The position numbers and the translations under genes were made by a program. Of a DNA stretch of 9,875 nucleotides, positions 1 through 7,329 are shown in pieces. Below the pieces are notes generated by a model. That model did no database searches. It worked only from the letters and a program-made list of their open reading frames with translations, and had not been told where the DNA came from. This DNA is from Methanosarcinales archaeon. Lineage in GTDB: Archaea; Halobacteriota; Methanosarcinia; Methanosarcinales; Methanogasteraceae. Location of the stretch: contig JAUWCK010000023.1 in NCBI GenBank assembly GCA_030609345.1, forward strand, positions 1 through 9,875, in the 5' to 3' direction. The number at the start of each line of letters is the position of its first letter. Positions within the stretch are counted from its first letter, which is position 1.

Positions 1-1
1 G

Positions 2-94
2 ATCGACGGCATCTCAGGCGCAACGATATCATCCGGATATGTCACCGACGGAGTCGCTTTAATAATTGGAAAGATGCAACAGGAGGTTTCATAA
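2..94 (+). CDS. rnfG: RnfG C-terminal end (partial, 5' end outside window)
   Basis: This is the last 30 codons of an ORF that enters from the left edge and stops at TAA 92-94. RnfG is the periplasm-facing or extracytoplasmic flavoprotein subunit of the Rnf complex, carrying an FMN covalently bound to a threonine. The visible sequence contains ISGATISSGYVTDGV, which matches the family's flavinylation motif SGAT(S/T). The predicted FMN-bearing threonine is codon 23-25. The gene lies directly before rnfE with no gap, and its last codons contain the rnfE ribosome binding site (AGGAGGT, 81-87). The gene order G-E-A-B supports the identity. Only a fragment is visible, so the identification rests on the motif and the context. 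Confidence 0.82.
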   Translation: MDGISGATISSGYVTDGVALIIGKMQQEVS

Positions 95-778
95 ATGGCA
101 AAGAAATCCTTTGTAGGAGAGATAATTCGAGGTATCATCAAAGATAACCCTGTATTCGTGCTTGTGCTCGGTCTCTGTCCGGTACTTGCTGTGTCCACGT
201 CGTTTGCAAACGCGCTCGGCATGGCGATGGCGTTCACCTTTGTGATGCTCGGCTCAAACATCTTCGTCTCTCTTCTGCGAAAGCAGATCCCACCAGGCGT
301 CAGAATCCCGATATTCATCCTGATCATCTGTACCTTCGTTACGATGATTGATATGATGCTTGAGGCATTTCTGCCGCCGATGTACGAGGCGCTCGGAATC
401 TTTGTTCCGCTTATTGTTGTAAACTGCATCGTGATCGGAAGGGCTGAAGCGTATGCGAACCGAAACCCGGTTCTTCCATCGATAGCGGATGGGATCGGCA
501 TATCGATCGGTTTTGCGGCGGCACTGATATTGATTGGTAGTATCAGGGAGATTCTTGGAACCGGTGAGTTGAATCTTGTGATGCTGGGCGTGCAGGACGG
601 TGTTCCCGGATTCTACCCAATCCTCGCCGAGCCCCTGTCATTCCCGATTGTGCCGGCAATCGTGATGGTCACGCCGCCAGGCGCGTTTCTCACGATCGCT
701 GCACTGATGCTCCTGTTCAAGATCATGAGCGATCGTAAACGGATGAAACAACTCAGAAAGGAGGGTTACGAGATATGA
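95..778 (+). CDS. rnfE: Rnf complex subunit RnfE (integral membrane)
   Basis: This gene encodes 227 aa, slightly longer than typical bacterial RnfE. RnfE is a polytopic membrane subunit of the ion-translocating ferredoxin oxidoreductase. In Rnf/NQR structures, RnfA and RnfE (NqrE and NqrD in NQR) share an intramembrane [2Fe-2S] cluster held by one cysteine pair from each. The expected cysteines are present: C28 in LGLCPVL and C111 in VVNCIVIG. About six hydrophobic segments are visible, along with the conserved REILGTG at about 151-157 and a basic cytoplasmic tail (DRKRMKQLRKEGYEI). The start is supported by AGGAGGT ending 7 nt upstream, and the ATG abuts the rnfG stop. The stop overlaps the rnfA start as ATGA (775-778), implying translational coupling. 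Confidence 0.95.
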   Translation: MAKKSFVGEIIRGIIKDNPVFVLVLGLCPVLAVSTSFANALGMAMAFTFVMLGSNIFVSLLRKQIPPGVRIPIFILIICTFVTMIDMMLEAFLPPMYEALGIFVPLIVVNCIVIGRAEAYANRNPVLPSIADGIGISIGFAAALILIGSIREILGTGELNLVMLGVQDGVPGFYPILAEPLSFPIVPAIVMVTPPGAFLTIAALMLLFKIMSDRKRMKQLRKEGYEI

Positions 779-1395
779 TCGAAACGCCCGGACTTATGCC
801 GACCGAGCCTCTCTTCCCGATCTTTGTGAATGCGATGTTCACAAAGAACTTCCTCTTGATCATGTTTCTCGGACTCTGTTCGTATGTTGGTCTGACCACC
901 AACTCAGATACATCTAAAGGCATGTCGATGGCAGTCACCTTCGTTATGACGATGTCGGCAATCCTCACATGGCCCATCTATCATTATCTCTTGAGCCCTG
1001 CAAGTATTCTGGGGAAGGATCTGACATTCCTGCGGACGATCTGTTTCATCCTCATCATCGCTTCGTTTGTACAGCTTGTCGAGTTTATCATACGTAGGTT
1101 CAGCCCGCCGCTCTACAAGTCGCTCGGGATATATCTCCCGCTGATCGCAACGAACTGCGCGGTTCTTGGTGTGGTGCTGATGAACATACAGGAGGGCTAC
1201 ACTTATGGGGCAAGCATCATTTACGCGTTCGCGGCAGGTCTTGGCTACTCATGGGTGATGCTTGCAACAGCGGCTGTGCGAGAGAAGCTGATCATGCGTA
1301 ATGTTGACCTCTTCAGCGGCTTCATCGGAGCATTCTTTGCAGCGACGATGGTCGCACTAATTGTTGTCAGTTACTTTTCGGTGGTGAAACTATGA
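775..1395 (+). CDS. rnfA: Rnf complex subunit RnfA (integral membrane)
   Basis: This gene encodes 206 aa. RnfA is a membrane paralogue of RnfE that forms an inverted pseudo-symmetric pair with it and completes the shared [2Fe-2S] site. Family signatures visible are NAMFTKNFLL (19-28), LGLCSYVGL with C35, SPPLYKSLGIYLPL (110-123) and TNCAVLG with C128. About six membrane segments fill the chain. The first 18 residues (IETPGLMPTEP...) are a slightly longer N-terminus than in many homologues. The chosen ATG at 775 has AAAGGAGGG about 9 nt upstream and couples to rnfE; the Met codons at residues 8 and 21 are less well supported. It ends in an ATGA overlap with rnfB (1392-1395). Confidence 0.95.
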   Translation: MIETPGLMPTEPLFPIFVNAMFTKNFLLIMFLGLCSYVGLTTNSDTSKGMSMAVTFVMTMSAILTWPIYHYLLSPASILGKDLTFLRTICFILIIASFVQLVEFIIRRFSPPLYKSLGIYLPLIATNCAVLGVVLMNIQEGYTYGASIIYAFAAGLGYSWVMLATAAVREKLIMRNVDLFSGFIGAFFAATMVALIVVSYFSVVKL

Positions 1396-2195
1396 CCGTT
1401 GATCTTATGAGTTTGATGCCGCCTGCAATCGCTGTGCTTGGCGCACTCGGACTTGCGATGGCAGGGATGCTCGTATGGGCGTCAAAGGCGTTCTATGTTG
1501 AGTCTGATCCGCTTGTTGATGCACTGATGGAACTGATGCCCGGTGCGAACTGCGGAGCCTGCGGATACCCGGGATGCGCTGATTTTGCAGAGCATGTTGT
1601 GGCAGGGGATGTGACACCTGATGGTTGCACCTCGTGTGATGCAGAGACGTTCGAGATGATCGGAGAGCTGCTTGGAATGGATATCAGCGCGGGAGAGCCC
1701 ATGTATCCAATCACGCTCTGCCAGGGTGGCACGAACTGCAAGGACCGATATGATTACATCGGTGCAGACACATGCAGAGCCGCAATCCTGCTCGCAGGCA
1801 CAAGGAAAGCCTGCTCGTACGGATGCATCGGTCTTGGTGACTGCGTGCGAGCATGCATGTTCGATGCGATCGAGATTGCGGATAACGGACTTCCAAAGAT
1901 CAAGAAGTACAACTGCAAGGGCTGCGGCGCGTGCGTGACTGCATGTCCGCAACAGGTGCTGGCGATTGCAAAGGAGCACGGTCCGGTGTATGTGGTCTGC
2001 GCATCACACGACAAGGGCAAGTATGTCAAAGAGGTCTGCGAGTTCGGATGCATCGGATGCGGGATATGCAAGAAGAACTGTCCAGAGGGCGCAATCAAAC
2101 TCTACAAGGCTCTTGACGTGATCGATCAGGAGAAGTGCACCCAGTGCGGGACGTGCATCGATGTGTGCCCGAGAAACGCGATCGTGAAGCTGTGA
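1392..2195 (+). CDS. rnfB: Rnf complex polyferredoxin subunit RnfB
   Basis: This gene encodes 267 aa. RnfB is the membrane-anchored, cytoplasm-facing polyferredoxin that is thought to take electrons from reduced ferredoxin. It has one N-terminal membrane helix (about 11-30), then the RnfB-specific cluster motif NCGACGYPGC (C54, C57, C62) with C79. A cysteine-rich middle follows (C110, C116, C128, C141, C145, C151, C155). Three ferredoxin-like segments close the chain: C175/C178/C181/C185, C216/C220/C223/C226/C230 and C249/C252/C255/C259. I count 26 cysteines, so this is the long, multi-cluster RnfB form rather than the short proteobacterial RsxB form. The gene overlaps rnfA by 4 nt and is last in the operon. 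Its final 28 codons are the sequence found again as a relic at 7330-7413. Confidence 0.97.
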   Translation: MTVDLMSLMPPAIAVLGALGLAMAGMLVWASKAFYVESDPLVDALMELMPGANCGACGYPGCADFAEHVVAGDVTPDGCTSCDAETFEMIGELLGMDISAGEPMYPITLCQGGTNCKDRYDYIGADTCRAAILLAGTRKACSYGCIGLGDCVRACMFDAIEIADNGLPKIKKYNCKGCGACVTACPQQVLAIAKEHGPVYVVCASHDKGKYVKEVCEFGCIGCGICKKNCPEGAIKLYKALDVIDQEKCTQCGTCIDVCPRNAIVKL

Positions 2196-2204
2196 GTTTG
2201 AGTT

Positions 2205-2248
2205 GCGATCGATCCCGGGCATACTCAAACTCGGGTGATCGCTTTTTT
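2205..2248 (+). terminator. Probable rnf operon terminator (hairpin plus T6)
   Basis: A stem of GCGATC (2205-2210) with GATCGC (2237-2242) continues, after a small internal bulge, as CCCG (2214-2217) with CGGG (2232-2235). It is followed immediately by T6 at 2243-2248. It lies 10 nt after the rnfB stop, where the + strand rnf operon meets the convergent XPB operon. A T-run alone can terminate archaeal transcription; the hairpin fits an added barrier. A second, competing stem, GAGTTTGAG/CTCAAACTC (2194-2202 with 2224-2232), overlaps it. Confidence 0.6.
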
Positions 2249-2372
2249 AGCTCCTATCGGAGTTATCAGAGCGTGCGATCCCTTTTCGATGTGATATGAT
2301 TCCTGAAGCCTTTCGGCAGCCGCAGCAGTTCCTCTCTTCAGGATGCTTTGACCTATCACCGGTCCGAAAATC

Positions 2373-4043
2373 TCAAAAGTACCTGATCTGATACCGATAC
2401 CCCTGCTCCACCAAAAAAAGCTGACGATTGCTCCCGAACGTCTGTTCAACGGTACCTTTCGAGACCAGTGTGTAGAAATGTGATGCATGTTCTTTCGGAC
2501 GAAGAATGCGCCCCAATCGCTGCGCTTCCTCCTGACGCGAACCATACGTACCTGATACTTGAATCATGACACTGGCGTCAGGCAGATCCACTGAAAAGTT
2601 TGCGACCTTGGATACCACAAGTGTGTTAATGCCCCCCTTCCTGAACTCATCATAGAGCTTCTCCCTATCATCCTGTTTGGTCTTACCTGTGATAATCGGA
2701 AGCTTTAGTGATTTGGCAAGCTTCTCTATCTGCGAAATGAATTGACCGATGATCAGGATGCTCTCACCTGCGTGGTTCTCCAGGAGTTCACACACAAGCT
2801 CTTTTTTGCGCTCGTTCTCTGCTGCGATGCGAAACTTGGCGCGTTTATCGGCATGGGCGTACGTAAGCTCCTCTTCAGGTGAAAGAGGGACGCGATACTC
2901 GGTACAGACGGCTTCTGCGATATAGCCGCGGCTCTCAAGCGTCTTCCACGGGACATCATATCGCTTTGGACCGATCAGTGCAAAGACATCATCCTCCTTG
3001 CCATCTTCACGAACCAGTGTTGCGGTCAGCCCGAGCCGCCGTCTGGCTTGAATTGCCGTTGTTGCACGAAATACCGGAGCCGGGAGTATATGCACCTCAT
3101 CATATATAATTAGCCCCCAGTTATGCTCGGTAAAGATCTTCAGGTTGTGAAGCGGACTATCCTTTGTTTGACGATGTGTCAGCATCTGGTATGTGGTGAT
3201 CGTGATCGGCTTAATCTCTTTGATGCGCCCCGTATACTCGCCGATGTCCGCTTCGTTGATGTGGGTCTTGGAGAGAAGTTCATCGCGCCACTGCGCAACA
3301 GAGATATTATTCGTGGCGATGATCAACGTGTAGGTTGATATCTGAGCTATCGTTCCAAGCCCTATAATCGTCTTGCCTGAACCGCATGGAAGAACAATCA
3401 CTCCACTACCGCCGGTCTTCTCGCCAGCACAGTAAAAGAGATCTATAGCCTCCTTTTGATAATCACGCAGCGCAAATGAGTCGCCGTCAAGATCAACGTC
3501 GCGCAAAGTGATGTCGAACCGTTCCCCGTCCAGATAACCGCACAGGTCCTTGACAGGGTAGCCTACCTTTATCAATGCGTGCTTGAGATCGCCGCGTCTG
3601 ACTTGCGGTATGAAGAGTCCGGATTGACCGTCATTATCCACCCAGAAGTCTTCCAATGACTCATTGTTACGAATTCGTTCCAGAATACGGGAGTCTGTAA
3701 CAACAAGCTCCAGGTAGTCCTCTGCGGCTTTGGCTTTCTGTAACACCAGCTTGCCATAAGTCTCATACCACTCCCTCATATCGACGATGACGTTTGACGG
3801 AACGCTGTAACGCGAGAACTCTTCAAGACCGCAAGTGATCTCTTTAAACGGCACATCCAGTGCTGCCGCATTCCAGAGCGAGAGCGGTGTTACCCGATAC
3901 GTATGGATAAACTCTGGCGATTTTACCAGCTCTGCAAAGAGAGATAGAAAATCCCGGCATTCCACGTACCCCTGGTGACCGACCTCAAGCATCAACGTGC
4001 GATCGCTCTGGATTATGAGCGGCTTCTGTGGCTGTGAGCTCAT
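2373..4043 (-). CDS. XPB/Rad25-type superfamily 2 DNA helicase
   Basis: This gene encodes 556 aa. It is an ATP-dependent 3'-5' helicase/translocase of the XPB family, which opens DNA in repair (and in transcription, in eukaryotes). The N-terminal domain, about 8-104 (LIIQSDRTLMLEV, TYRVTPLSLWNA, SRYSVPSNVIVDMREW), is the XPB/Ssl2-like Helicase_C_3 type, as in long bacterial XPBs. Helicase motifs follow: LRDYQKEAI (192-200), Walker A GSGKT (221-225), ATNNISVAQWRDEL (243-256), DEVH box (315-318), TAT (340-342), the XPB-specific RED triad (345-347) and QRLGRILR (508-515). All catalytic residues look intact. It is last in a three-gene operon, its ATG overlapping the previous stop by 4 nt. Many archaeal XPBs are shorter and pair with the Bax1 nuclease; no Bax1 gene is seen here. 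The exact pathway is inferred. Confidence 0.93.
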   Translation of the reverse strand: MSSQPQKPLIIQSDRTLMLEVGHQGYVECRDFLSLFAELVKSPEFIHTYRVTPLSLWNAAALDVPFKEITCGLEEFSRYSVPSNVIVDMREWYETYGKLVLQKAKAAEDYLELVVTDSRILERIRNNESLEDFWVDNDGQSGLFIPQVRRGDLKHALIKVGYPVKDLCGYLDGERFDITLRDVDLDGDSFALRDYQKEAIDLFYCAGEKTGGSGVIVLPCGSGKTIIGLGTIAQISTYTLIIATNNISVAQWRDELLSKTHINEADIGEYTGRIKEIKPITITTYQMLTHRQTKDSPLHNLKIFTEHNWGLIIYDEVHILPAPVFRATTAIQARRRLGLTATLVREDGKEDDVFALIGPKRYDVPWKTLESRGYIAEAVCTEYRVPLSPEEELTYAHADKRAKFRIAAENERKKELVCELLENHAGESILIIGQFISQIEKLAKSLKLPIITGKTKQDDREKLYDEFRKGGINTLVVSKVANFSVDLPDASVMIQVSGTYGSRQEEAQRLGRILRPKEHASHFYTLVSKGTVEQTFGSNRQLFLVEQGYRYQIRYF

Positions 4044-5755
4044 AGAATATCCTCGGTTTTGATTGTGTAATCTAACAGTTTCTTACTGACTTTCTTTACC
4101 TCTGATTCGTAACGCTTGTCAAAGGAAAGTGTCAATTTGCCCCAATCAGCAGCAACCGGGCATCTGGCAGCTATAAGTCCGTTGCGGAATTCTTCCATCA
4201 ATTCTTTTGCCGGAAAGTGAAATGTGATCCGGACTTCCCGTTTTATCGTCACACGCTTCTTTGCTTTTGCCTTTGCCTTCGCTTTTGATTTTGAAACGCT
4301 CATGTCCTGTCTGGGAAAGACCGTGTCTGCACCGTCTGGAAGAGGCGTAAGATCCAAAGCGCGATGTTTTATGCGAAGAGGGATCAACTCCTTCTGCAGA
4401 AGATGCGCAAACAACCTGTCAGGTGAATGCACGATCTTAATCGCAGGTGTTATAGATTCAATCGTGAATTCGTCGAGTTCGGGCAAATTGCGGTCTCCCT
4501 CGAGAAGCACAACATTCTCATAGAGCGTAAACGCGTCCGATGCTCCAACCCACTCGTCGAGTTCGATTTGAACATTCTGTGGCAGTTTCTGACCGCTCAG
4601 GTTCTCCAGGAGCTTGATCACATCAAAATCAACTCTCTCGCTCAATTGGGTCAGGACCTTCTTTTTTCGAAATTTTAAGATGTTTGTTCTGTCCTTTGCT
4701 ACGACATCCGCAAGTTTTGTCAGTTGCGCAAGAATCCGAACCGGATACAATTCCGATTCCACGTGCACCTCGAAATTCGGCTGCACTGTAACTCTGGGCT
4801 CCATCATGTCACCGCTCATCACGTGCAGGAACATATCATTGACCCGAAACGCCTGAAGCTGATTCATCTCGGGCAGAAGCCCTTTATACTCTGTTTTGGA
4901 ATAGGCAACCTCGATATATCCTGAAATGAGGGGTAATCCTTCAAGGAACCGTTCCACAAAGCGACCTTCCACTCGCTCAAACGCATCCGGTTCACTCTCT
5001 GAAATCTGCATCCCCGTACCCCACCTGTCCTTGCGCTCCTGAAAATTGCCATACCGACCATCCTTTGCATCCTGTTTATATTGATACTTGGGCTTCTTTG
5101 GAATAAGAAAGAATGGGTGATGTTCTTTCAGATATCGGATCAATGAGGAGGTGGTATACCAGACACCGGGCATGCAGGATTGCAAAATATCAACAAGAAA
5201 CCGCCTTGCCCTGGCAAAATCGAGTCCCGGTATAATACCGGTCGCTGATCCCCAGATCGGGAACCCTGACAGCCTGCCAAGCACACTTGTATCATAAAAC
5301 TCATTCCTGCCATCAAGATAATTTTTTACTAATACATCCAGAAGCTTCTTCTCCTGCTCTATCAACGGTAAACCAACGAACTCTTCGTATCTTTCGTCAG
5401 CAACATCGATGTAATTGTCAGGAAATGACGGTTCGCTGCTGGTATACCCCATATATCGCCCCTCGGTGTCATAGTCTGTGAACTTGAATGCAAGCGCCAG
5501 TCTATCGACATAATCTATCCAGTCAGAATGCCCTTTTGCCTCTACTTCTTCTACCGGATACGAATCGCTCATAAGTTTTGCCAATCGCTTTGAATCGGAT
5601 CGGTTCAACTCATTACTCCGGTGTAACCGTTTTACATCGCGACCTCGCACATACTCAACAAAGGCATGTAGATCATGGCGCAGATCGTACTGGTTGGAAA
5701 CAACGCTCAGTTCGCCGATATCTGCCGGGGTTAAGTCTGGTTTTGGTCGCATCAT
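4040..5755 (-). CDS. XPB-associated protein with Helicase_C_3/clutch-like domain (571 aa)
   Basis: This 571-aa soluble protein has no visible catalytic motif. The central region, about 321-425, resembles the XPB/Ssl2-like DNA-binding (Helicase_C_3) domain: VQPNFEV (324-330) and, after a helical stretch, LPQNVQIELDEW (391-402). These elements recur at the XPB N-terminus. The first ~300 residues are helical and charged, with a possible winged-helix segment around 180-212. A strongly basic linker of alternating Lys-Ala (488-501) precedes a small C-terminal domain (about 505-571, alternating strands and helices). By analogy with TFIIH, such a protein could be a helicase partner like p52; that is inference. 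Both ends overlap neighbouring genes by 4 nt (ATGA), so the three products are probably made in fixed ratio. The start at 5755 is followed by a second ATG, either of which could be used. Confidence 0.8.
   Translation of the reverse strand: MMRPKPDLTPADIGELSVVSNQYDLRHDLHAFVEYVRGRDVKRLHRSNELNRSDSKRLAKLMSDSYPVEEVEAKGHSDWIDYVDRLALAFKFTDYDTEGRYMGYTSSEPSFPDNYIDVADERYEEFVGLPLIEQEKKLLDVLVKNYLDGRNEFYDTSVLGRLSGFPIWGSATGIIPGLDFARARRFLVDILQSCMPGVWYTTSSLIRYLKEHHPFFLIPKKPKYQYKQDAKDGRYGNFQERKDRWGTGMQISESEPDAFERVEGRFVERFLEGLPLISGYIEVAYSKTEYKGLLPEMNQLQAFRVNDMFLHVMSGDMMEPRVTVQPNFEVHVESELYPVRILAQLTKLADVVAKDRTNILKFRKKKVLTQLSERVDFDVIKLLENLSGQKLPQNVQIELDEWVGASDAFTLYENVVLLEGDRNLPELDEFTIESITPAIKIVHSPDRLFAHLLQKELIPLRIKHRALDLTPLPDGADTVFPRQDMSVSKSKAKAKAKAKKRVTIKREVRITFHFPAKELMEEFRNGLIAARCPVAADWGKLTLSFDKRYESEVKKVSKKLLDYTIKTEDIL
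4254..4295 (-). repeat. Hexamer-like low-complexity tract encoding a Lys-Ala linker
   Basis: On the + strand the tract repeats gcttttgcc-like hexamers; on the coding strand these read as alternating AAA/AAG and GCx codons within the 571-aa gene. The encoded linker, about residues 488-501, joins the clutch-like domain to the C-terminal domain and is strongly basic, so it could contact DNA. Such tracts can change length by slippage. Confidence 0.6.
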
Positions 5756-7170
5756 CCATTCCTCGCCTTCTTAATCACATGCCCTGACTTCTCCACCAGT
5801 CTCTGTATCGCCGGAAGTTGGTCGCAGGGAAATGCGATATAATCATCCGGAAGAGATACAAGTTGCGAACCCGTGTACGACTTTTCGATCTGCACCTTGA
5901 GGCTCAGATCTTTCACCCGTGCAACCATCAGGCATTCATGAATGATCTGTTTACCCCATCTCTTTTCAGCAATCTCGATTGCACTGCGAAAACCAGGTGA
6001 ATTCTCTCTTAACCACTCAAAAACACCTTCCTTTCGAACCGTCGTGAGCGCGTCCCCTATCTTGATTATGTTTGCGGTCGCTCGCAGATTGGCGTTATGA
6101 ATATCCATGAGTGCAACCGAAGCCAGCACTTCCAGTACGGTATAAGGGATTTTCACCAGATCCAACACTACTGTACCGTCAGGCGCAATCTGTAGGTACT
6201 GTTCAGGCGTTGGTGCGGCTGCATCTTCCAAGGAATCATCAGGTAACCGGTAGTATGCCGTTTTATCCACCACGACTTTTACAAGGCAGCCCCACTCCCA
6301 GCCAGCCTCGCAGATCTGTTCGTAGGGGTGATTTACATCATCTCCTGTAAATATCTTGAGTATCACTGCGAGACTGTCTGCGGGTAGCCATTCATGCTCA
6401 TCAAGTTGTGAGATTGTATAGAGTGCAACATCAACAGGAGTCATATCATGGCTCGGATAACTCTGATAAACCCGCTCCTTGGTATCGGTTTTAACGGACG
6501 CACGCATGCAAGCTTTCTGCCAATCCAACAGGTATTTTGCTCTGAACTGTTCGCCTCCGATAGACAGATTACCCTCGTTGATTGTGAGTTTGAACGATTT
6601 TTTGTCTGAGTTTGATAAAGGAGATGGTCGCTCCCGTCCTCCCGCAAGCTCAAGCAGTTTATCACGCAGTACTTCTCTCTTGAACTTCCCGGATTTTTTG
6701 AATTTAAAAGCCTTGACGAGTGGTGGAAGAAACTCTCCAAATTCAGGAGGAAAAGAGAATCGCAAGCGTTCCATCTTGGTAGACTTGCTATATGTTTCTC
6801 GCTCTATGACGATGAGCACACCCTTTCGCACCAGATTATTCTTCACTTTTTTGAATGTTTCGTTATACCGCTTGGTAAAAGTTGTATGATAATACCCGTT
6901 CGCCGGTTCTGCGCAACCGTATAGTCTCTCGAAGTACGCGATACCAACTTCATTCTTCATCTTACTTAGCAAGTGGAGGAACACAACTTCCTTGTATGTT
7001 AATGAGTCCAGTACTTCCTTTATACCAATCGTGGAGATGAAGAAGTTCTCAAAGACGTCACGAGAAGTCGCTTCTTTGGCAGAAAACCCACGGCTTTTGC
7101 AGATCGCCTTTATATCGGAGTCATTAATATCGCTTTTGCACATCTGCTTTAGCATACTTTGTGTATCCAT
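5752..7170 (-). CDS. Winged-helix protein with divergent Helicase_C_3-like domain, first gene of XPB operon
   Basis: From the chosen start the protein has 472 aa. An in-frame ATG at 7284 would give 510 aa, but the ATG at 7170 has AGAGG 8 nt upstream, while the extra 38 residues are very basic and include translated leader sequence. Residues 55-122 (LTYKEVVFLHLLSKM, then FKKVKNNLVRKGVLIVI) look like a winged helix. Residues 325-432 resemble the XPB/Ssl2-like domain: LQIAPDGTVVLD (326-337), then VFEWLRENSPG in the position of the domain's later helix. No catalytic signature is visible. N-terminal winged helix plus C-terminal Helicase_C_3 is the layout of bacterial helicase-associated proteins found beside XPB. 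It leads the operon and overlaps the next gene by 4 nt. Its role as an XPB partner is inferred from domain and context. Confidence 0.78.
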   Translation of the reverse strand: MDTQSMLKQMCKSDINDSDIKAICKSRGFSAKEATSRDVFENFFISTIGIKEVLDSLTYKEVVFLHLLSKMKNEVGIAYFERLYGCAEPANGYYHTTFTKRYNETFKKVKNNLVRKGVLIVIERETYSKSTKMERLRFSFPPEFGEFLPPLVKAFKFKKSGKFKREVLRDKLLELAGGRERPSPLSNSDKKSFKLTINEGNLSIGGEQFRAKYLLDWQKACMRASVKTDTKERVYQSYPSHDMTPVDVALYTISQLDEHEWLPADSLAVILKIFTGDDVNHPYEQICEAGWEWGCLVKVVVDKTAYYRLPDDSLEDAAAPTPEQYLQIAPDGTVVLDLVKIPYTVLEVLASVALMDIHNANLRATANIIKIGDALTTVRKEGVFEWLRENSPGFRSAIEIAEKRWGKQIIHECLMVARVKDLSLKVQIEKSYTGSQLVSLPDDYIAFPCDQLPAIQRLVEKSGHVIKKARNG

Positions 7171-7178
7171 TAGAATCG

Positions 7179-7183
7179 CCTCT
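7179..7183 (-). promoter_or_regulatory. Ribosome binding site supporting the 7170 start
   Basis: On the minus strand AGAGG stands 8 nt before the ATG at 7170. No comparable purine-rich box precedes the upstream ATG at 7284, so this site decides the start of the first XPB-operon gene. Confidence 0.6.
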
Positions 7184-7250
7184 TTTTGAGTATATCTTAA
7201 GTCCCTGTGTCGATGACTTTTGTCCCTTCTTTTTAGACGCAGGGCATCGA

Positions 7251-7258
7251 TTATAATA
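7251..7258 (-). promoter_or_regulatory. Candidate TATA box of the XPB operon
   Basis: The minus strand reads TATTATAA here, about 80 nt before the favoured start codon. An archaeal TATA box normally lies about 25 nt before the transcription start, which would give a leader of about 50-60 nt. The only other AT-rich candidate, around 7190-7198, would place the start site at or inside the start codon. It is a weak call without expression data. Confidence 0.3.
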
Positions 7259-7329
7259 CTTACCAGGTCTCGTGGATTTCGCATAATGACAGAATTCCAT
7301 TACATCAAAACACACAAGTGTCTCGGGTG

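Noticed and set aside
1405..2228. Several ORFs on both strands across rnfB
   Set aside because: They are shadows of the cysteine-rich, GC-rich rnfB reading frame and lack domain signals.
2301..2343. Inverted repeat TCCTGAAG/CTTCAGGA after the XPB operon
   Set aside because: Only 8 bp with a 27-nt loop and no T-run on the minus strand, so it is not good enough to call a terminator.
2225..2545. Minus-strand 106-codon ORF running from inside the helicase gene into the rnf/XPB spacer
   Set aside because: Most of it overlaps the helicase in another frame, its N-terminal half is low-quality sequence, and it has no ribosome binding site or recognisable motif. The 3' part beyond the helicase looks only vaguely protein-like.
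7171..7284. 38-codon N-terminal extension of the first XPB-operon protein
   Set aside because: It is translated leader-like sequence with many Arg/His/Lys and no upstream Shine-Dalgarno, while AGAGG at 7179-7183 supports the ATG at 7170. It cannot be wholly excluded.
2196..7329. Search for an integrase, transposase, toxin or tRNA that would explain mobility of the bracketed segment
   Set aside because: Only the three XPB-operon genes fit; none has recombinase or transposase motifs, and no tRNA or terminal inverted repeats were seen. The mobile-element label is therefore withheld.
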